A DNA stretch of 64,000 bases from Rossellomorea sp. y25 (GTDB lineage Bacteria; Bacillota; Bacilli; Bacillales; Bacillaceae_B). A program made the position numbers and the translations under genes. Below are positions 17,915 to 28,482 of the stretch, one piece after another (the first letter of the stretch is position 1; each line of letters begins with the position of its first letter). The stretch spans positions 3,953,001 through 4,017,000 of the forward strand of contig NZ_CP145886.1 in NCBI RefSeq assembly GCF_038049935.1, read 5' to 3'. Below the pieces are notes generated by a model. It saw only the letters and a list, made by a program, of their open reading frames with translations. It searched no databases and was not told where the DNA came from.

Positions 17915-18019
17915 TTTAGTTGAAAAAATCCGGCCGCTTTTGTTAATAATAGAGCCGAAATCGATAAAAATACAGCAGTTTTTGGGATTAATCCGGCCGA
18001 AATCAGGAAAAATCCAGCC
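17915..18019 (-). repeat. Degenerate 21-bp tandem repeat (five units)
   Basis: On the minus strand five consecutive units of 21 bases start with variants of GGCCGGATT (18019, 17998, 17977, 17956, 17935 downward). Because 21 is a multiple of three, one reading frame (18042-17818) repeats a heptapeptide of the AGFFLIS type. The frame has no good ribosome site and poor composition, so I call it a repeat and not a gene. The rest of 17621-18128 holds only A+T-rich DNA and a short direct repeat (GCATGAGTCTA, twice near 17804 and 17830). Confidence 0.65.
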
Positions 18020-18128
18020 ATTTTACTTTTTTTACCACACACAAAGCATCATATACCCTAATACACACTTTGCAGATTCACAAAACCCCGTCAAAAACGA
18101 ACGATCTCCGCTCCAGAGGTCCGTCCCC

Positions 18129-18443
18129 TTATTTCTTCTGAACTCCAAACCGCGCATTGAGCTGGCCCCTTATCATTTTCTGCTTTGCTTCTTTTCTCTC
18201 TTTTCTGGATAATTCATGTTTGATTTCCTTTGTCGTGACCCCTTCTTCTCGCTGGTCGGCGATATCCATTAATCGTTCTACGTCGGAAAAGGAGTATTTG
18301 CGATAGCCTCGATTCGAACGCTGTGGAAAGATCAGATTCTTCTCTTCGTAATAACGGATCTTCCTCTCGGTTAATCCGGTCAATTCACTCACGACACCGA
18401 TTGATATCACTTTTTTATCCTTATAGGAAGGTTCATTTTCCAC
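18129..18443 (-). CDS. tnrA: Nitrogen regulator TnrA (MerR family)
   Basis: TnrA activates or represses nitrogen-limitation genes and is held inactive by feedback-inhibited glutamine synthetase. The 104-residue protein has the MerR winged HTH ([20 protein letters not shown], then [19 protein letters not shown]). Its C-terminal GQLNARF tail matches the glutamine-synthetase-binding tail of TnrA. The leading [10 protein letters not shown] separates it from GlnR in my recollection. The start is GTG at 18443, with GGAGG and GAGGAG upstream. A TnrA operator sits ahead of its own promoter, consistent with autoactivation. Confidence 0.9.
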   Translation of the reverse strand: MENEPSYKDKKVISIGVVSELTGLTERKIRYYEEKNLIFPQRSNRGYRKYSFSDVERLMDIADQREEGVTTKEIKHELSRKERKEAKQKMIRGQLNARFGVQKK

Positions 18444-18477
18444 GCTCTCCTCATCCTCCTAGGCAGGGAATATCTTG

Positions 18478-18483
18478 ATTATA
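18478..18483 (-). promoter_or_regulatory. -10 element of the tnrA promoter
   Basis: TATAAT on the minus strand lies 35 bases before the GTG start. The -35 region is poor, which fits an activator-dependent promoter. Confidence 0.6.
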
Positions 18484-18512
18484 CATGTCCCTCTAACGGA
18501 TTTGGACTATTA

Positions 18513-18529
18513 TGTTAGAAAACCTCACA
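18513..18529. promoter_or_regulatory. TnrA/GlnR operator
   Basis: TGTTA-GAAAACC-TCACA is an exact match to the TGTNA-N7-TNACA site. Its centre lies about 49-50 bases upstream of the start point implied by the TATAAT, the usual place for TnrA-activated promoters. It is shared by the intergenic region between tnrA and the divergent small gene at 18626. Confidence 0.85.
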
Positions 18530-18625
18530 AAGAATTCTAAATTGGAAGAAAACTTTACAAACTAGAAGATTTCCACATTCATTCCCTTTACACTATGGAT
18601 AAGAATCCAAAAGGAGTGAACACGC

Positions 18626-18778
18626 ATGCCATTTTTACGTGAAGCCGTTGAACGAGAGAGGCAGCAATTTATTCGTCGGTTAGTAGAAGCTGGTGTTTAC
18701 AAGCCATGTGATGAAGGATTGAAGAAGCTGACGTTGTCGGAACTGGTGTATGTTTTTAACAAACATAAGAGGGAATAA
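18626..18778 (+). CDS. Small Fbp-like basic protein (Fur-regulated basic protein family)
   Basis: This 50-residue protein begins MPFLREAVERERQQFIRRLV and ends with LTLSELVYVFNKHKRE. It matches the FbpA/FbpB-like pattern of an arginine-rich helix, a KLI/RLV-x-GVYK turn and an LTLSEL helix. Fbp proteins of B. subtilis assist the iron-sparing response as possible RNA chaperones. AAGGAG lies 10 bases before the ATG. No clear Fur box was found; the nearest operator is the TnrA site 97 bases upstream. The family call is by pattern only. Confidence 0.7.
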   Translation: MPFLREAVERERQQFIRRLVEAGVYKPCDEGLKKLTLSELVYVFNKHKRE

Positions 18779-18814
18779 CTCATGTACTGATCCTACACTC
18801 TTACCCTAATAAAA

Positions 18815-18857
18815 CAAAAAAAGCCTTACGAAAAGTCTCTCCTTCTCGTAAGGCTTA
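18815..18857 (-). terminator. Terminator after trxB
   Basis: The stem AAGCCTTACG (18821-18830) with 18847-18856 is followed on the minus strand by TTTTTTTGTTTT. It can also receive transcription from the small plus-strand gene ending at 18778. Confidence 0.85.
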
Positions 18858-18861
18858 CTTA

Positions 18862-19848
<987 letters not shown>

Positions 19849-19959
19849 TTATTTAAATACTATGGATCGTAAACGTAATGGTGCTAAACCTTCCACCCAT
19901 AGTATTAACTTCCTACACCTATCCTATAAAAAATAGGTTCCCATCGTCCAAAAATATGC

Positions 19960-21471
19960 TCACGGAAGGTAACTTTCCACGACTGCAATGTATTTTGTCA
20001 AGGTACTCGCAGATAAATTGAATCGATCACATAGCTGCTTCTTCGTGACCTTTTCATTTCGCAGCCGATTCCATACAAATTCGGTTGCCGCTGCAAAAGC
20101 TTTGGCATTCTTGAAAGTTTCCCGTTCTTTTATGCCTCTGTAGGCAATTGTAAACCAAGTAAGAAACAATCCGGACTCCACGCTCGTGATCGGTCGGTGA
20201 TCCCCATAAAGGTGCAGAGCCACTTGATGCATATTCCGTATCTCCTGATTCACTTTAATCGAGCTGTTTCCGTTGCTGTTTAACACTTGTGCTAAATACA
20301 CCTTTTCAACAATCGACAGGTCCTCCACATCACAAAAGTCTGCGTGAGTCAGGATGGCTCTCTGATTATCTGAAATAGACGTAAGAAACAGACCGAATAA
20401 CTTTTCTTCCGTATATTCACTTTGCAGTTTTTTTAAAATCGATGTGACGTGATTTTCAAAGCCCTCTGCCTGCTTTTGATCGTTCCAAGGCTCGAGTCCC
20501 TCTTTTTCCGGGTTGATATCAAGTACCCTTTTCCACGCATTACGGGCAGTATCCTCATGACCCGTTTCATAAGCAGAATACGACAACCAATAATAGAAGC
20601 TCGCATCGCCCTCGAAGCCAATCTTCTGAAGGGACTTCAACCAATCATACGCCCGCTTCGAATGACCAACAAGCGCAAACGTAGCCCCCAGCTTGTAACG
20701 ATGCTCATGAAGTAAGGGACGGACCTTCTCAAGACCCTGTATCAATTCGTCCAGTTCGTCATGACGCTTCTGATAGAAATAAAAAACAGCCGTATTGCAC
20801 AGGGCATGAAGATTTCCAGGATTCTTCTCCAGCACCTCTTCCAACGTAGCAGCTGCTTGATCGACTTCACCTAAATAGAAATAGGCAAGTGCCAGATTAT
20901 TATAAGCTGACCAGAATTCCGGATAATCTTGAATGACCGCCTGTAAGGTATCCACGGCTTTTTGAAAATGTCCTGATTCAAGAAGGTCTCTTGCTTTCTC
21001 CTGTTGGACGATGAGCTCATCATGCTCGTATAAATCGTCCACAATCAGATCGGAATCGAGCTCCAGAAGTTCTAATAAATCTTCTGCATCCTCGACGAAT
21101 TCACCATATTCTTCTTTGTCAAGATAAGCCGAAACCTGTTCGTACGCCTCTTTAAATAAGCCTAAATGGGCATAATTGTTGGCCAAAAAATAATGACACT
21201 CTGACATTCTTGGATCCAGATCATCCAAGATTTGATGCAATAGATCATTGGAGCGCTTGTATTCACCAAGCTCTGTATACACAATCGATAATTGACAGGC
21301 AATCATCGGTTCTACTGGTTCTAATTGAAATGCTCTATTTAAATATTTTAATGATTTTTTAAGCTCTCGACGTTGATAAGCCTTCATCCCTTTGTTGTAG
21401 TAATACTCGCCAGTCGGGACAAAAGACAACACTTTCGCTTGTTCACTACCTAATTTTGACCCTTTTCTCAT
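19960..21471 (-). CDS. yvcD: Tetratricopeptide repeat protein YvcD
   Basis: The roughly 503-residue protein is made of TPR helical pairs (for example EYYYNKGMKAYQRRELKKSL, AYNNLALAYFYLGEVDQA, ALCNTAVFYFYQKRHDEL). It ends in a short helix-turn-helix-like segment (TKKQLCDRFNLSASTLTKYI). It lies between trxB and hisI, the same place as B. subtilis yvcD. I start at the ATG at 21471, which has GGAGG six bases upstream. TPR proteins are scaffolds; the partner is unknown. Confidence 0.85.
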   Translation of the reverse strand: MRKGSKLGSEQAKVLSFVPTGEYYYNKGMKAYQRRELKKSLKYLNRAFQLEPVEPMIACQLSIVYTELGEYKRSNDLLHQILDDLDPRMSECHYFLANNYAHLGLFKEAYEQVSAYLDKEEYGEFVEDAEDLLELLELDSDLIVDDLYEHDELIVQQEKARDLLESGHFQKAVDTLQAVIQDYPEFWSAYNNLALAYFYLGEVDQAAATLEEVLEKNPGNLHALCNTAVFYFYQKRHDELDELIQGLEKVRPLLHEHRYKLGATFALVGHSKRAYDWLKSLQKIGFEGDASFYYWLSYSAYETGHEDTARNAWKRVLDINPEKEGLEPWNDQKQAEGFENHVTSILKKLQSEYTEEKLFGLFLTSISDNQRAILTHADFCDVEDLSIVEKVYLAQVLNSNGNSSIKVNQEIRNMHQVALHLYGDHRPITSVESGLFLTWFTIAYRGIKERETFKNAKAFAAATEFVWNRLRNEKVTKKQLCDRFNLSASTLTKYIAVVESYLP

Positions 21472-21548
21472 CAAAGTCCTCCGAAACGTTCATAGTATAA
21501 CTACAGTAGTATATCATACAATACCCCCGTACTAAACTACCATATTTT

Positions 21549-21590
21549 GAGGGACGGACCTTTACGCGTATGCGCGAAGGTCCGTCCCTC
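21549..21590. repeat. REP-like palindrome after hisI
   Basis: A perfect 14-bp inverted repeat (arm GAGGGACGGACCTT, 21549-21562 with 21577-21590) surrounds a 14-base loop that is itself near-palindromic. The same arm recurs at 24949, 26336, 26426 and 32633. No strong T tract follows, but the hairpin could still slow or end his-operon transcription. Confidence 0.8.
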
Positions 21591-21596
21591 AGTAGG

Positions 21597-22226
21597 TTAT
21601 TTATTATGACGTTCCACAAGGACTTCCAACACATCTTGAAGTGGAAGTTTTTGTTCTCTTAATAATACAAGGACGTGGTAGAACAGGTCGGCGACTTCCC
21701 ATTTCAGTTCTTCACTGTCCCTGTTTTTCGCAGCGATGATCACTTCTGACGCCTCTTCGCCTACTTTTTTAAGGATTTTGTCTACACCTTCTTCAAAGAG
21801 ATAGGTTGTATATGCTCCCTCTGGTCGGTTGATTTCACGATTTTCAATGAGTTTTTCCAGAGTGAGGAGGATATTTTCTGTTGATGATTTTTCCTCACCG
21901 TACACTCCTTCATGGAAGCAGCTCTCTTCCCCTTTATGACAGGCAGGACCTTGTTTATCGACGAGGACAAGGATGGCATCTTTATCACAATCCCACGTGA
22001 TATTCTTGACCGTTTGGGTGTTCCCGCTCGTTTCACCTTTATGCCACAGCTCCTGGCGTGAACGGGAGTAAAACCACGTTTCTCCTGTCTCAACCGTTTT
22101 CTTGAGAGACGTTTCATTCATGTAGGCCAGTGTTAAAACTTCTTTTGTCGAAGCGTCCTGGATGATGGCAGGTACCAATCCTTTATCATCGTACTTCACG
22201 GATGCGATCCAACTGTCATTTGTCAT
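21597..22226 (-). CDS. hisI: Bifunctional phosphoribosyl-AMP cyclohydrolase / phosphoribosyl-ATP pyrophosphatase
   Basis: This HisIE fusion of 209 residues catalyses steps two and three of histidine synthesis. The cyclohydrolase half contains the metal-binding WDCDKDA and CHKGEESCF motifs. The pyrophosphatase half contains the helix [13 protein letters not shown] and the terminal [10 protein letters not shown]. It is the last gene of the operon; its ATG overlaps the hisF stop by four bases. A REP-like palindrome follows the stop codon. Confidence 0.96.
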   Translation of the reverse strand: MTNDSWIASVKYDDKGLVPAIIQDASTKEVLTLAYMNETSLKKTVETGETWFYSRSRQELWHKGETSGNTQTVKNITWDCDKDAILVLVDKQGPACHKGEESCFHEGVYGEEKSSTENILLTLEKLIENREINRPEGAYTTYLFEEGVDKILKKVGEEASEVIIAAKNRDSEELKWEVADLFYHVLVLLREQKLPLQDVLEVLVERHNK

Positions 22227-22981
22227 CGTACATGCACCTCCTGCTCTCTTAAGTAGCTCTTTACTTCTTCAACGCTCGTTTCTTTATAGTGGAAGATGGA
22301 GGCTGCAAGGGCCGCATCGGCTTTGCCCTCGGTGAATACTTCTTTGAAGTGCCTGGCATTTCCTGCTCCGCCTGAAGCAATCACCGGAATCGAAACCGCT
22401 TCGCTGACTGCCTTCGTCAGGGCCAGATTGAACCCCTGCTTCTCTCCATCGCTATCCATGCTCGTTAACAAGATCTCTCCCGCACCGAGTGATTCTACTT
22501 CCTTCGCCCATTCCACGGCATCCAGGTCTTTCAGCTTTCTGCCTCCATGGGTATAAACTTTCCAACCTTTGCTCTCTTCATCAAGTTTGGCATCGATGGC
22601 CACTACGATACATTGAGATCCGAAATAATCCGCTCCTTCACGGACAAGCTCAGGCCGCAGTACGGCAGCTGTATTAAGGGATACCTTGTCTGCCCCTGCA
22701 CGCAGGATGGCTTTCATATCTTCAACTGAGTTAATCCCTCCACCTACTGTAAAAGGGATCGCCAATCCCGCAGCGACATGCTGAACGACTTCCACCATCG
22801 TTTTCCGTCCTTCATGTGAGGCTGAAATATCCAGGAAGACAAGTTCATCGGCACCTTGCTCATCGTACACTTTAGCAAGTTCAACGGGGTCTCCTGCATC
22901 TCGCAGCTCCACGAACTGAATGCCTTTTACCACTCTTCCATCCTTCACGTCCAGACACGGAACAATCCGTTTCGTTAACAT
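22223..22981 (-). CDS. hisF: Imidazole glycerol phosphate synthase subunit HisF
   Basis: HisF is the cyclase barrel that uses ammonia from HisH to form IGP and AICAR. The 252-residue TIM barrel has catalytic Asp11 in [12 protein letters not shown] and the second Asp in VVAIDAKLD. Phosphate sites GGGINSVED and [11 protein letters not shown] are present. It overlaps hisA by seven bases. Confidence 0.97.
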   Translation of the reverse strand: MLTKRIVPCLDVKDGRVVKGIQFVELRDAGDPVELAKVYDEQGADELVFLDISASHEGRKTMVEVVQHVAAGLAIPFTVGGGINSVEDMKAILRAGADKVSLNTAAVLRPELVREGADYFGSQCIVVAIDAKLDEESKGWKVYTHGGRKLKDLDAVEWAKEVESLGAGEILLTSMDSDGEKQGFNLALTKAVSEAVSIPVIASGGAGNARHFKEVFTEGKADAALAASIFHYKETSVEEVKSYLREQEVHVR

Positions 22982-23709
22982 GTTTTCACCTCATTTATGG
23001 CCTCTCTCACCGTGAACTTTCCTGTATATAGTGATTTTCCACAAATCGCACCGGAGACACCTTGGTTTTCGTATTGCTTTAAAGTCTTCAGATCTTCAAG
23101 TGAGCTAATGCCTCCAGACGCAATCACTGATTTCCCCGTTTGTTTGGCAAGATCGACAACCGCTTCAACATTGGGACCAGATAGCATTCCGTCTGTGGCA
23201 ATATCGGTGAAGATGAATGTTTCTGCACCAGCTTCAGCCAGTTCTTTTCCAAGGTCCACCGCTGTAAGGGAGGAAGTTTCCAACCAGCCATGAGTTGCCA
23301 CATAGCCATCCTTTGCATCGAGTCCGATGGCAATCTTATCACCATATTCCGACAGCCATTCCTTCACTAATTCTGTGTTGGAAACGGCGATACTTCCAAT
23401 GATCACACGATCCACACCTCGGCTTAAATAGTGCGCGATGTCCTCTTTCGACCGGATACCTCCGCCAATCTGAACCTTGGCATCCAGCTTTTCTGCAACG
23501 GCGATCACGAATTCATCATTGATCCGGGAGCCTTCCTTTGCCCCATCAAGATCTACCATGTGAATCCACTCGGCCCCTTCATCGGCGAATTTCTTCGCCA
23601 TATCAAACGGAGAGTCTCCATAAATCGTTTCTTGATTATAGTCACCTTGAACGAGACGAACGCATTTTCCGCCACGCATATCGATCGCTGGATAAATCGT
23701 AAAACTCAT
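22975..23709 (-). CDS. hisA: ProFAR isomerase HisA
   Basis: HisA opens the ribose of ProFAR in an Amadori rearrangement. The 244-residue barrel has Asp8 in [13 protein letters not shown], the phosphate loop [11 protein letters not shown] and the second half-barrel Asp in [15 protein letters not shown]. The start overlaps the hisH stop by four bases, so HisH, HisA and HisF are translationally coupled. Confidence 0.97.
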   Translation of the reverse strand: MSFTIYPAIDMRGGKCVRLVQGDYNQETIYGDSPFDMAKKFADEGAEWIHMVDLDGAKEGSRINDEFVIAVAEKLDAKVQIGGGIRSKEDIAHYLSRGVDRVIIGSIAVSNTELVKEWLSEYGDKIAIGLDAKDGYVATHGWLETSSLTAVDLGKELAEAGAETFIFTDIATDGMLSGPNVEAVVDLAKQTGKSVIASGGISSLEDLKTLKQYENQGVSGAICGKSLYTGKFTVREAINEVKTC

Positions 23710-24341
23710 GAGACCGCCTCCTTTACCCGTTTTGTAAAGTTTTCTAACAGCTTCATTCCAAGCTCACCGCTTTTTTCAGGGTGAAACTGCATTCCAAATA
23801 TATTTTCCCGGCTCACGACTGCAGGGATTTCAACTCCCGCATAGTCAGCACTTGCCACTATCACGTCTTTGGATCCTTCGTGCACATAATAGGAATGAAC
23901 GAAGTACACATAGCCTTCTGATAACCCATCTAAAAGGGGGGATTTTTTTTGGTAACGCAGAAGATTCCATCCCATGTGAGGGACTTTGAATGCGTTTCCT
24001 TGACTGTCCTTTTTCGGGATGTGAAGCACTTCTCCCGGAAGAAGAGCCAATCCTTTTGTTGCTCCATTCTCCTTGCTTTCTTCAAACAGTAGCTGCATAC
24101 CCAAACAAATGCCTAAGAGCGGCTTCCCGCTTTGGGCAAAAGTGAGGATAGTGTCTCTTAAGTGAGTGGTTTCAAGAAGATTCATAGCATCTTTAAATGC
24201 TCCGACTCCCGGTAAAATCAACCCATCTGCGTTCAGTAACTCCTCTTGTTGATCACTGATAAAATAAGGAACGTTCAACCGTTCGAGTGCTTTACTGACG
24301 CTGAACAGATTCCCCATCCCATAATCTACAATGCCGATCAT
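23706..24341 (-). CDS. hisH: Imidazole glycerol phosphate synthase glutaminase subunit HisH
   Basis: HisH is the class I glutaminase that feeds ammonia into HisF. The nucleophile Cys is in [11 protein letters not shown] and the His/Glu pair in MQFHPEKSG. The 211-residue length is usual. It starts three bases after hisB. Confidence 0.97.
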   Translation of the reverse strand: MIGIVDYGMGNLFSVSKALERLNVPYFISDQQEELLNADGLILPGVGAFKDAMNLLETTHLRDTILTFAQSGKPLLGICLGMQLLFEESKENGATKGLALLPGEVLHIPKKDSQGNAFKVPHMGWNLLRYQKKSPLLDGLSEGYVYFVHSYYVHEGSKDVIVASADYAGVEIPAVVSRENIFGMQFHPEKSGELGMKLLENFTKRVKEAVS

Positions 24342-24344
24342 GAA

Positions 24345-24932
24345 TTATAACATTCCCTTCGTAGACGGAACCCCTTTTACCCGGGGATCGATCGTGGTTG
24401 CTTCATCCAGGGCACGTCCCAGTGCTTTAAAGATCGCTTCGATGATATGGTGTGTATTGTGACCATAATGAACGATGACATGAAGATTCATTCGCGCCTC
24501 AAGGGCAAGCTTCCAAAGGAATTCATGTACAAGCTCTGTATCGAAAGTCCCGACTTTCTGACTTGGAAGTTCTGCACGGAACTCAAGGTGCGGACGATTA
24601 CTCAGGTCCACTACGACTTGGGCAAGGGCTTCATCCATCGGAACCATTGCTGAGCCGTAGCGCTTAATCCCTTTTTTATCTCCCAGCGATTCCAGTAATG
24701 CCTGTCCTAAGCAAATGCCGATATCTTCTGTCGTGTGATGGTCATCCACTTCAATATCACCGTTTGCCTCGATCACACAATCGAATTGCCCGTGCTTCGT
24801 AAATAAGTCCAGCATATGACTCATAAACGGGACGCCCGTCTTAATCTCCGAATTCCCCTCTCCATCGATCCCAAAATTCAAGCGAATATCGGTCTCATTC
24901 GTCTTTCGAACAATCTCTGCACTTCTCACCAT
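24345..24932 (-). CDS. hisB: Imidazoleglycerol-phosphate dehydratase
   Basis: The 195-residue monofunctional dehydratase carries its manganese-binding motifs DDHHTTEDIGI and HVIVHYGHNTHH. There is no fused phosphatase domain, as is normal for bacilli, so histidinol phosphatase must be encoded elsewhere. A 54-base spacer with a perfect REP-like palindrome separates it from hisD upstream. Confidence 0.96.
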   Translation of the reverse strand: MVRSAEIVRKTNETDIRLNFGIDGEGNSEIKTGVPFMSHMLDLFTKHGQFDCVIEANGDIEVDDHHTTEDIGICLGQALLESLGDKKGIKRYGSAMVPMDEALAQVVVDLSNRPHLEFRAELPSQKVGTFDTELVHEFLWKLALEARMNLHVIVHYGHNTHHIIEAIFKALGRALDEATTIDPRVKGVPSTKGML

Positions 24933-24948
24933 GATGTCCTCCTTTTTG

Positions 24949-24979
24949 GAGGGACGGACCTCTGTGAGGTCCGTCCCTC
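24949..24979. repeat. REP-like palindrome between hisD and hisB
   Basis: A perfect 14-bp inverted repeat (24949-24962 with 24966-24979) has a loop of only three bases. It occupies most of the spacer just before the hisB ribosome site and could form a very stable mRNA hairpin between the two genes. Confidence 0.85.
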
Positions 24980-24986
24980 TTCCCTA

Positions 24987-26258
24987 TTATTCTTTATCGA
25001 ATCGAATCTCAACTGCTCTTGCATGGGCTTCCAGTCCCTCTAAGCGGGCAAGCTTCGCGATTTTTTGATGATTTTGTCGCAGTGCTGTTTCACTATATGA
25101 AATGACACTTGTCTTTTTCATGAATTCGTCTACATTCAACGGACTTGAAAAACGCGCTGTCCCATTGGTCGGGAGAACGTGATTCGGTCCTGCAAAATAG
25201 TCCCCGACAGGCTCGGAGCTGTAGCGGCCGAGAAAGATCGCTCCGGCATGACGGATTTTGGCCATCGTTTCAATTGGCTTCTCTGTCAGTATTTCCAAAT
25301 GCTCTGCAGCGAGCTTGTTCACAACATCTATTCCTTCCTCTATGTCTCTCGTCACATAGATCACTCCGTAATCGGTGATGGATTGACGGGCGATCTCTTC
25401 ACGTGGCAGGGAAGTCAGTTGTTGTTCAACCTGTGAGGACACCGCCTCAGCAAGTGTCTCCGAATTCGTCACAAGAACGGCAGATGCAAAAACGTCATGC
25501 TCCGCTTGGGAAAGAAGGTCAGCGGCAATTTCATCAGGGCGTTGATGTTCATCGGCCAAAATCACGATTTCACTCGGGCCGGCGATCATATCAATATCCA
25601 CATCGCCAAACACTTCTCGTTTTGCCAGGGCTACATAGATGTTCCCTGGACCTGTTATTTTATCTACAGAGGTGATGGATTCAGTCCCATACGCCAGTGC
25701 GGCTACGGCTTGAGCACCGCCAACTTTAAAGATGTCTTCCACACCGGCAATTTTAGCTGCGACCAATACGCCGGGAGATAGCTTCCCATCCTTACCCGGT
25801 GGCGAAACCATCGTGATTTGTTTGACCCCGGCTACTTTAGCCGGCAATACATTCATTAATACAGAGGACGGGTATGCAGCCGTCCCGCCTGGCACGTACA
25901 CGCCTACTGAATCAAGTGGCGTCAGCTTTTGGCCAAGCATCGTCCCATCCTCATTGGTGGTAAACCATGAGGCTCTCTTTTGCTTAAAGTGAAAGTCACG
26001 GATATTATCCGCAGCTTCTTCAATGATCGAGACCATCTCAGAATCCAGAGAAGCAAAGGCTTCCTCGATTTCACTCTGTGTAACCTTGTAGTTCTCTAAT
26101 TGAACCCCATCAAATTTCTCCGTATACTCACGGACTGCCTGATCTCCATTCTCTTGCACAGAAGAAATAATCCCCTGAACTGCTCTTCGCTGTTCCTCCG
26201 TACCACTATCGATCGAGCGCTTAATCGACGCCCCGTTAATATCCTTAATAATCTTCAT
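24987..26258 (-). CDS. hisD: Histidinol dehydrogenase
   Basis: HisD oxidises histidinol to histidine in two NAD-dependent steps with zinc. The 423-residue protein contains [40 protein letters not shown] and the zinc/catalytic-rich SQAEHD and AAEHLEI segments. Its length is normal. It lies between two repeat-bearing spacers in the operon. Confidence 0.97.
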   Translation of the reverse strand: MKIIKDINGASIKRSIDSGTEEQRRAVQGIISSVQENGDQAVREYTEKFDGVQLENYKVTQSEIEEAFASLDSEMVSIIEEAADNIRDFHFKQKRASWFTTNEDGTMLGQKLTPLDSVGVYVPGGTAAYPSSVLMNVLPAKVAGVKQITMVSPPGKDGKLSPGVLVAAKIAGVEDIFKVGGAQAVAALAYGTESITSVDKITGPGNIYVALAKREVFGDVDIDMIAGPSEIVILADEHQRPDEIAADLLSQAEHDVFASAVLVTNSETLAEAVSSQVEQQLTSLPREEIARQSITDYGVIYVTRDIEEGIDVVNKLAAEHLEILTEKPIETMAKIRHAGAIFLGRYSSEPVGDYFAGPNHVLPTNGTARFSSPLNVDEFMKKTSVISYSETALRQNHQKIAKLARLEGLEAHARAVEIRFDKE

Positions 26259-26279
26259 ACCATTTCACCAGCCTTCGAC

Positions 26280-26439
26280 GGGGACGGACCTGCTCACCAC
26301 AGCAGATGCCGTATTCCCTATGTAATCTATATTTGGAGGGACGGACCTTGACGTGAATGAACAAGCTTCCGAACCTCGGAGTCTCTTTATACGTGTTGTA
26401 ATCCCTTTATTAACGGGCTCCAGGCAAGGTCCGTCCCTC
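26280..26439. repeat. REP-like half sites between hisG and hisD
   Basis: The 198-base spacer holds one half site (26280-26291) and a pair of exact 14-base arms at 26336-26349 and 26426-26439 in inverted orientation, 76 bases apart. The arms are the same as in the other two his spacers. The sequence between the arms shows no gene. Confidence 0.75.
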
Positions 26440-26456
26440 TTACCCACTCTTACCCA

Positions 26457-27080
26457 TTAACCGATGATGCGTGTCAGCCGGGTGACGAGGTCTTCGATTT
26501 TTTCGTCTTTCATACGGTAGCTGACGGGATTGACGATGAGTCGCGAGGTGATGTCGACGATGGTTTCGTATTCCACCAGTCCATTTTCCTTCAGGGTTCT
26601 TCCCGTCGAGACGATATCGACGATGCGATCAGCGAGGCCGATCAAAGGAGCGAGCTCAATGGAACCGTTGAGTTTAATGATTTCCACTTGCTCTCCCTGC
26701 TCCCGGAAATAGGAAGATGCGACATTCGGATATTTTGTGGCGATTTTCGGTGCCACATCACTCATCTTTGTATTCGGGAGTCCTGCTACCGCCAGATAAC
26801 AGCCGCTGATCCGTAAGTCCAACAGCTCGTATACGTCCCGTTCTTCTTCGAGCATAACGTCCTTCCCGGCAATCCCTAAATCAGCGACTCCATGCTCTAC
26901 ATATGTCGGAACATCCATCGGCTTCGCCAGGATGAACCGTAAATCTTCCTGGGGAACTTCGATAATCAGCTTTCTCGAATCATCGAATTCAGGCGGCAGA
27001 TTGTAATCTGCCTTCCTTAATAGTTCTACTGCTTCTTCAAATATCCTGCCTTTAGGCATGGCAATGGTTAATGAACTCAT
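26457..27080 (-). CDS. hisG: ATP phosphoribosyltransferase, short form
   Basis: HisG makes the first committed intermediate, phosphoribosyl-ATP. At 207 residues it is the short form that lacks the regulatory ACT-like domain and needs HisZ as partner, which is encoded directly upstream. Typical motifs are [21 protein letters not shown] and [14 protein letters not shown] (phosphate binding). The start overlaps the hisZ stop by four bases. Confidence 0.97.
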   Translation of the reverse strand: MSSLTIAMPKGRIFEEAVELLRKADYNLPPEFDDSRKLIIEVPQEDLRFILAKPMDVPTYVEHGVADLGIAGKDVMLEEERDVYELLDLRISGCYLAVAGLPNTKMSDVAPKIATKYPNVASSYFREQGEQVEIIKLNGSIELAPLIGLADRIVDIVSTGRTLKENGLVEYETIVDITSRLIVNPVSYRMKDEKIEDLVTRLTRIIG

Positions 27081-28264
27081 GATGTTTCACCGCCTTTCGG
27101 GTCCTGCCCCACAACGAAGTGTACATTGCTGAAGCCCTTCGTAAACTCATCCACGTCTCCTACGCCCTTCCAGTTCTGAAGAACAACCTCGATTCCTTCA
27201 CTTCTCAGCTCATGAGCCAAACGGATCGCTTCTTTCCTGCGTTCATCACTGAATAGCACACATTGCTGAAGGGTTGAGGATAACTGAACCTGCATAGCTT
27301 CCAGCACATAATCAAGACGCAGCCCAAATCCTGTCGCACCTGAATTTTTCCCGAACTTTTCAAGCAGTTTATTGTAGCGGCCCCCATTTCCGATCGCAAA
27401 CCCTACATTTTCTCCGTACACTTCAAATAATATCCCGGAATAATAACTCATGTGGCTCACCAGACTCAAGTCGAACTTCACATATTGCTCCACTTCATAA
27501 TCTTTTAAAATACTCCATAGGTCTTTTAGCTGTTTGAGAGCGTTAAGCCCTTTTTCCCCCTCTAAAAGGGAATGCGCTTCTCCTATCACATTTTCAGATC
27601 CACGCAATTGAAGAAAACGGAATAGTCGCTGCTTATCGATGGACGAAAGCGCGAGCTCATTGACATGCTGGCGATATCCAACATAATTTTTCTCATATAA
27701 GTATCTTCTTAACGTATTCGCACGCTCTTCTGTCCCAACGATCTGAGTGAACAGCTCTTGAACAAATCCAATATGCCCGATTGAAATTTTGAAGTTTTCC
27801 AATCCAGCTTCTTTTAGGACCGATACCATTAACGCAATCACTTCAGCGTCGGCGCTGACTGAGTCGTCGCCGATGCATTCGATTCCGACCTGCTCAAACT
27901 CGGCCGGACGTCCGCCTTCCCGCTGTTGTGCTCTAAATACTGAATTTGAGTAGGCCAGTCGCAGCGGTGCCTCATCTTTCAACAATTTTGATGCGGCAAT
28001 CCGGGCGATCGGCGCTGTCATATCAGGTCTTAACACGAGGGTATGCCCCTGCTGATCCAGGAGTTTGAATAGCTGTTGATCCAAGATGGCAGATGCCTCA
28101 CCAACCGTTTCATAATATTCAAGGCTTGGAGTTTCAATAAATTTGTAACCCCAGAGCTTCATCGCTTGTTCCATTTTATTCTTCGTCTGATCTTTGATTT
28201 CGTATAAATCAGGAAATGTATCTCTCATTCCCAATGGCTTCTCGAACATAAATAACTTAGTCAT
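27077..28264 (-). CDS. hisZ: ATP phosphoribosyltransferase regulatory subunit HisZ
   Basis: HisZ is a histidyl-tRNA-synthetase paralogue that completes and regulates short-form HisG. The 395-residue protein has class II synthetase-like motifs ([39 protein letters not shown]) but no anticodon-binding function is expected. I start at the ATG at 28264, which has AAAGGTGG five bases upstream. It is the first gene of the his operon. No T-box or attenuator was seen in the leader. Confidence 0.95.
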   Translation of the reverse strand: MTKLFMFEKPLGMRDTFPDLYEIKDQTKNKMEQAMKLWGYKFIETPSLEYYETVGEASAILDQQLFKLLDQQGHTLVLRPDMTAPIARIAASKLLKDEAPLRLAYSNSVFRAQQREGGRPAEFEQVGIECIGDDSVSADAEVIALMVSVLKEAGLENFKISIGHIGFVQELFTQIVGTEERANTLRRYLYEKNYVGYRQHVNELALSSIDKQRLFRFLQLRGSENVIGEAHSLLEGEKGLNALKQLKDLWSILKDYEVEQYVKFDLSLVSHMSYYSGILFEVYGENVGFAIGNGGRYNKLLEKFGKNSGATGFGLRLDYVLEAMQVQLSSTLQQCVLFSDERRKEAIRLAHELRSEGIEVVLQNWKGVGDVDEFTKGFSNVHFVVGQDPKGGETS

Positions 28265-28384
28265 AAGAACCACCTTTGGCGTATTAATTCATCTATTTTC
28301 CCCCGATTTGGGGATTGCTACTAATTGTAGATTATTCAGAAATCCTTTAGTTCGCTAATGTGCTAATAAAATAAAGTTATTTGT

Positions 28385-28413
28385 AGTGTAGCGCTTCTTT
28401 TTTTATTCGTCAA
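28385..28413 (-). promoter_or_regulatory. SigA promoter of the his operon
   Basis: TTGACG (28413-28408), a 17-base A-rich spacer and TACACT (28390-28385) on the minus strand lie about 120 bases before hisZ. Confidence 0.65.
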
Positions 28414-28435
28414 CCGTTTGATTTGTGGATTTTTC

Positions 28436-28480
28436 AAAAAAAAAAGGCAAAAATAGAACTCAGTCTATCTTTGCCTTTTC
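28436..28480 (-). terminator. Terminator after yvoF
   Basis: AAAAGGCAAA and a near-complementary arm ending CTTTGCCTTTT form a hairpin, followed on the minus strand by a T tract of nine. It separates the yvoF unit from the his promoter. Confidence 0.8.
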
Positions 28481-28482
28481 CC

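Noticed and set aside
17915..18019. CRISPR array
   Set aside because: Units are contiguous and degenerate, there are no unique spacers and no cas genes.
17818..18042. A 74-codon minus-strand frame as a real protein gene
   Set aside because: Composition is dominated by the 21-bp repeat, the start lacks a ribosome site and no family was recognised. It is reported as a repeat instead.
28265..28440. T-box or histidine attenuator in the his leader
   Set aside because: No T-box sequence (TGGNACCGCG-like) and no His-rich leader peptide were seen; only a SigA promoter and the yvoF terminator.
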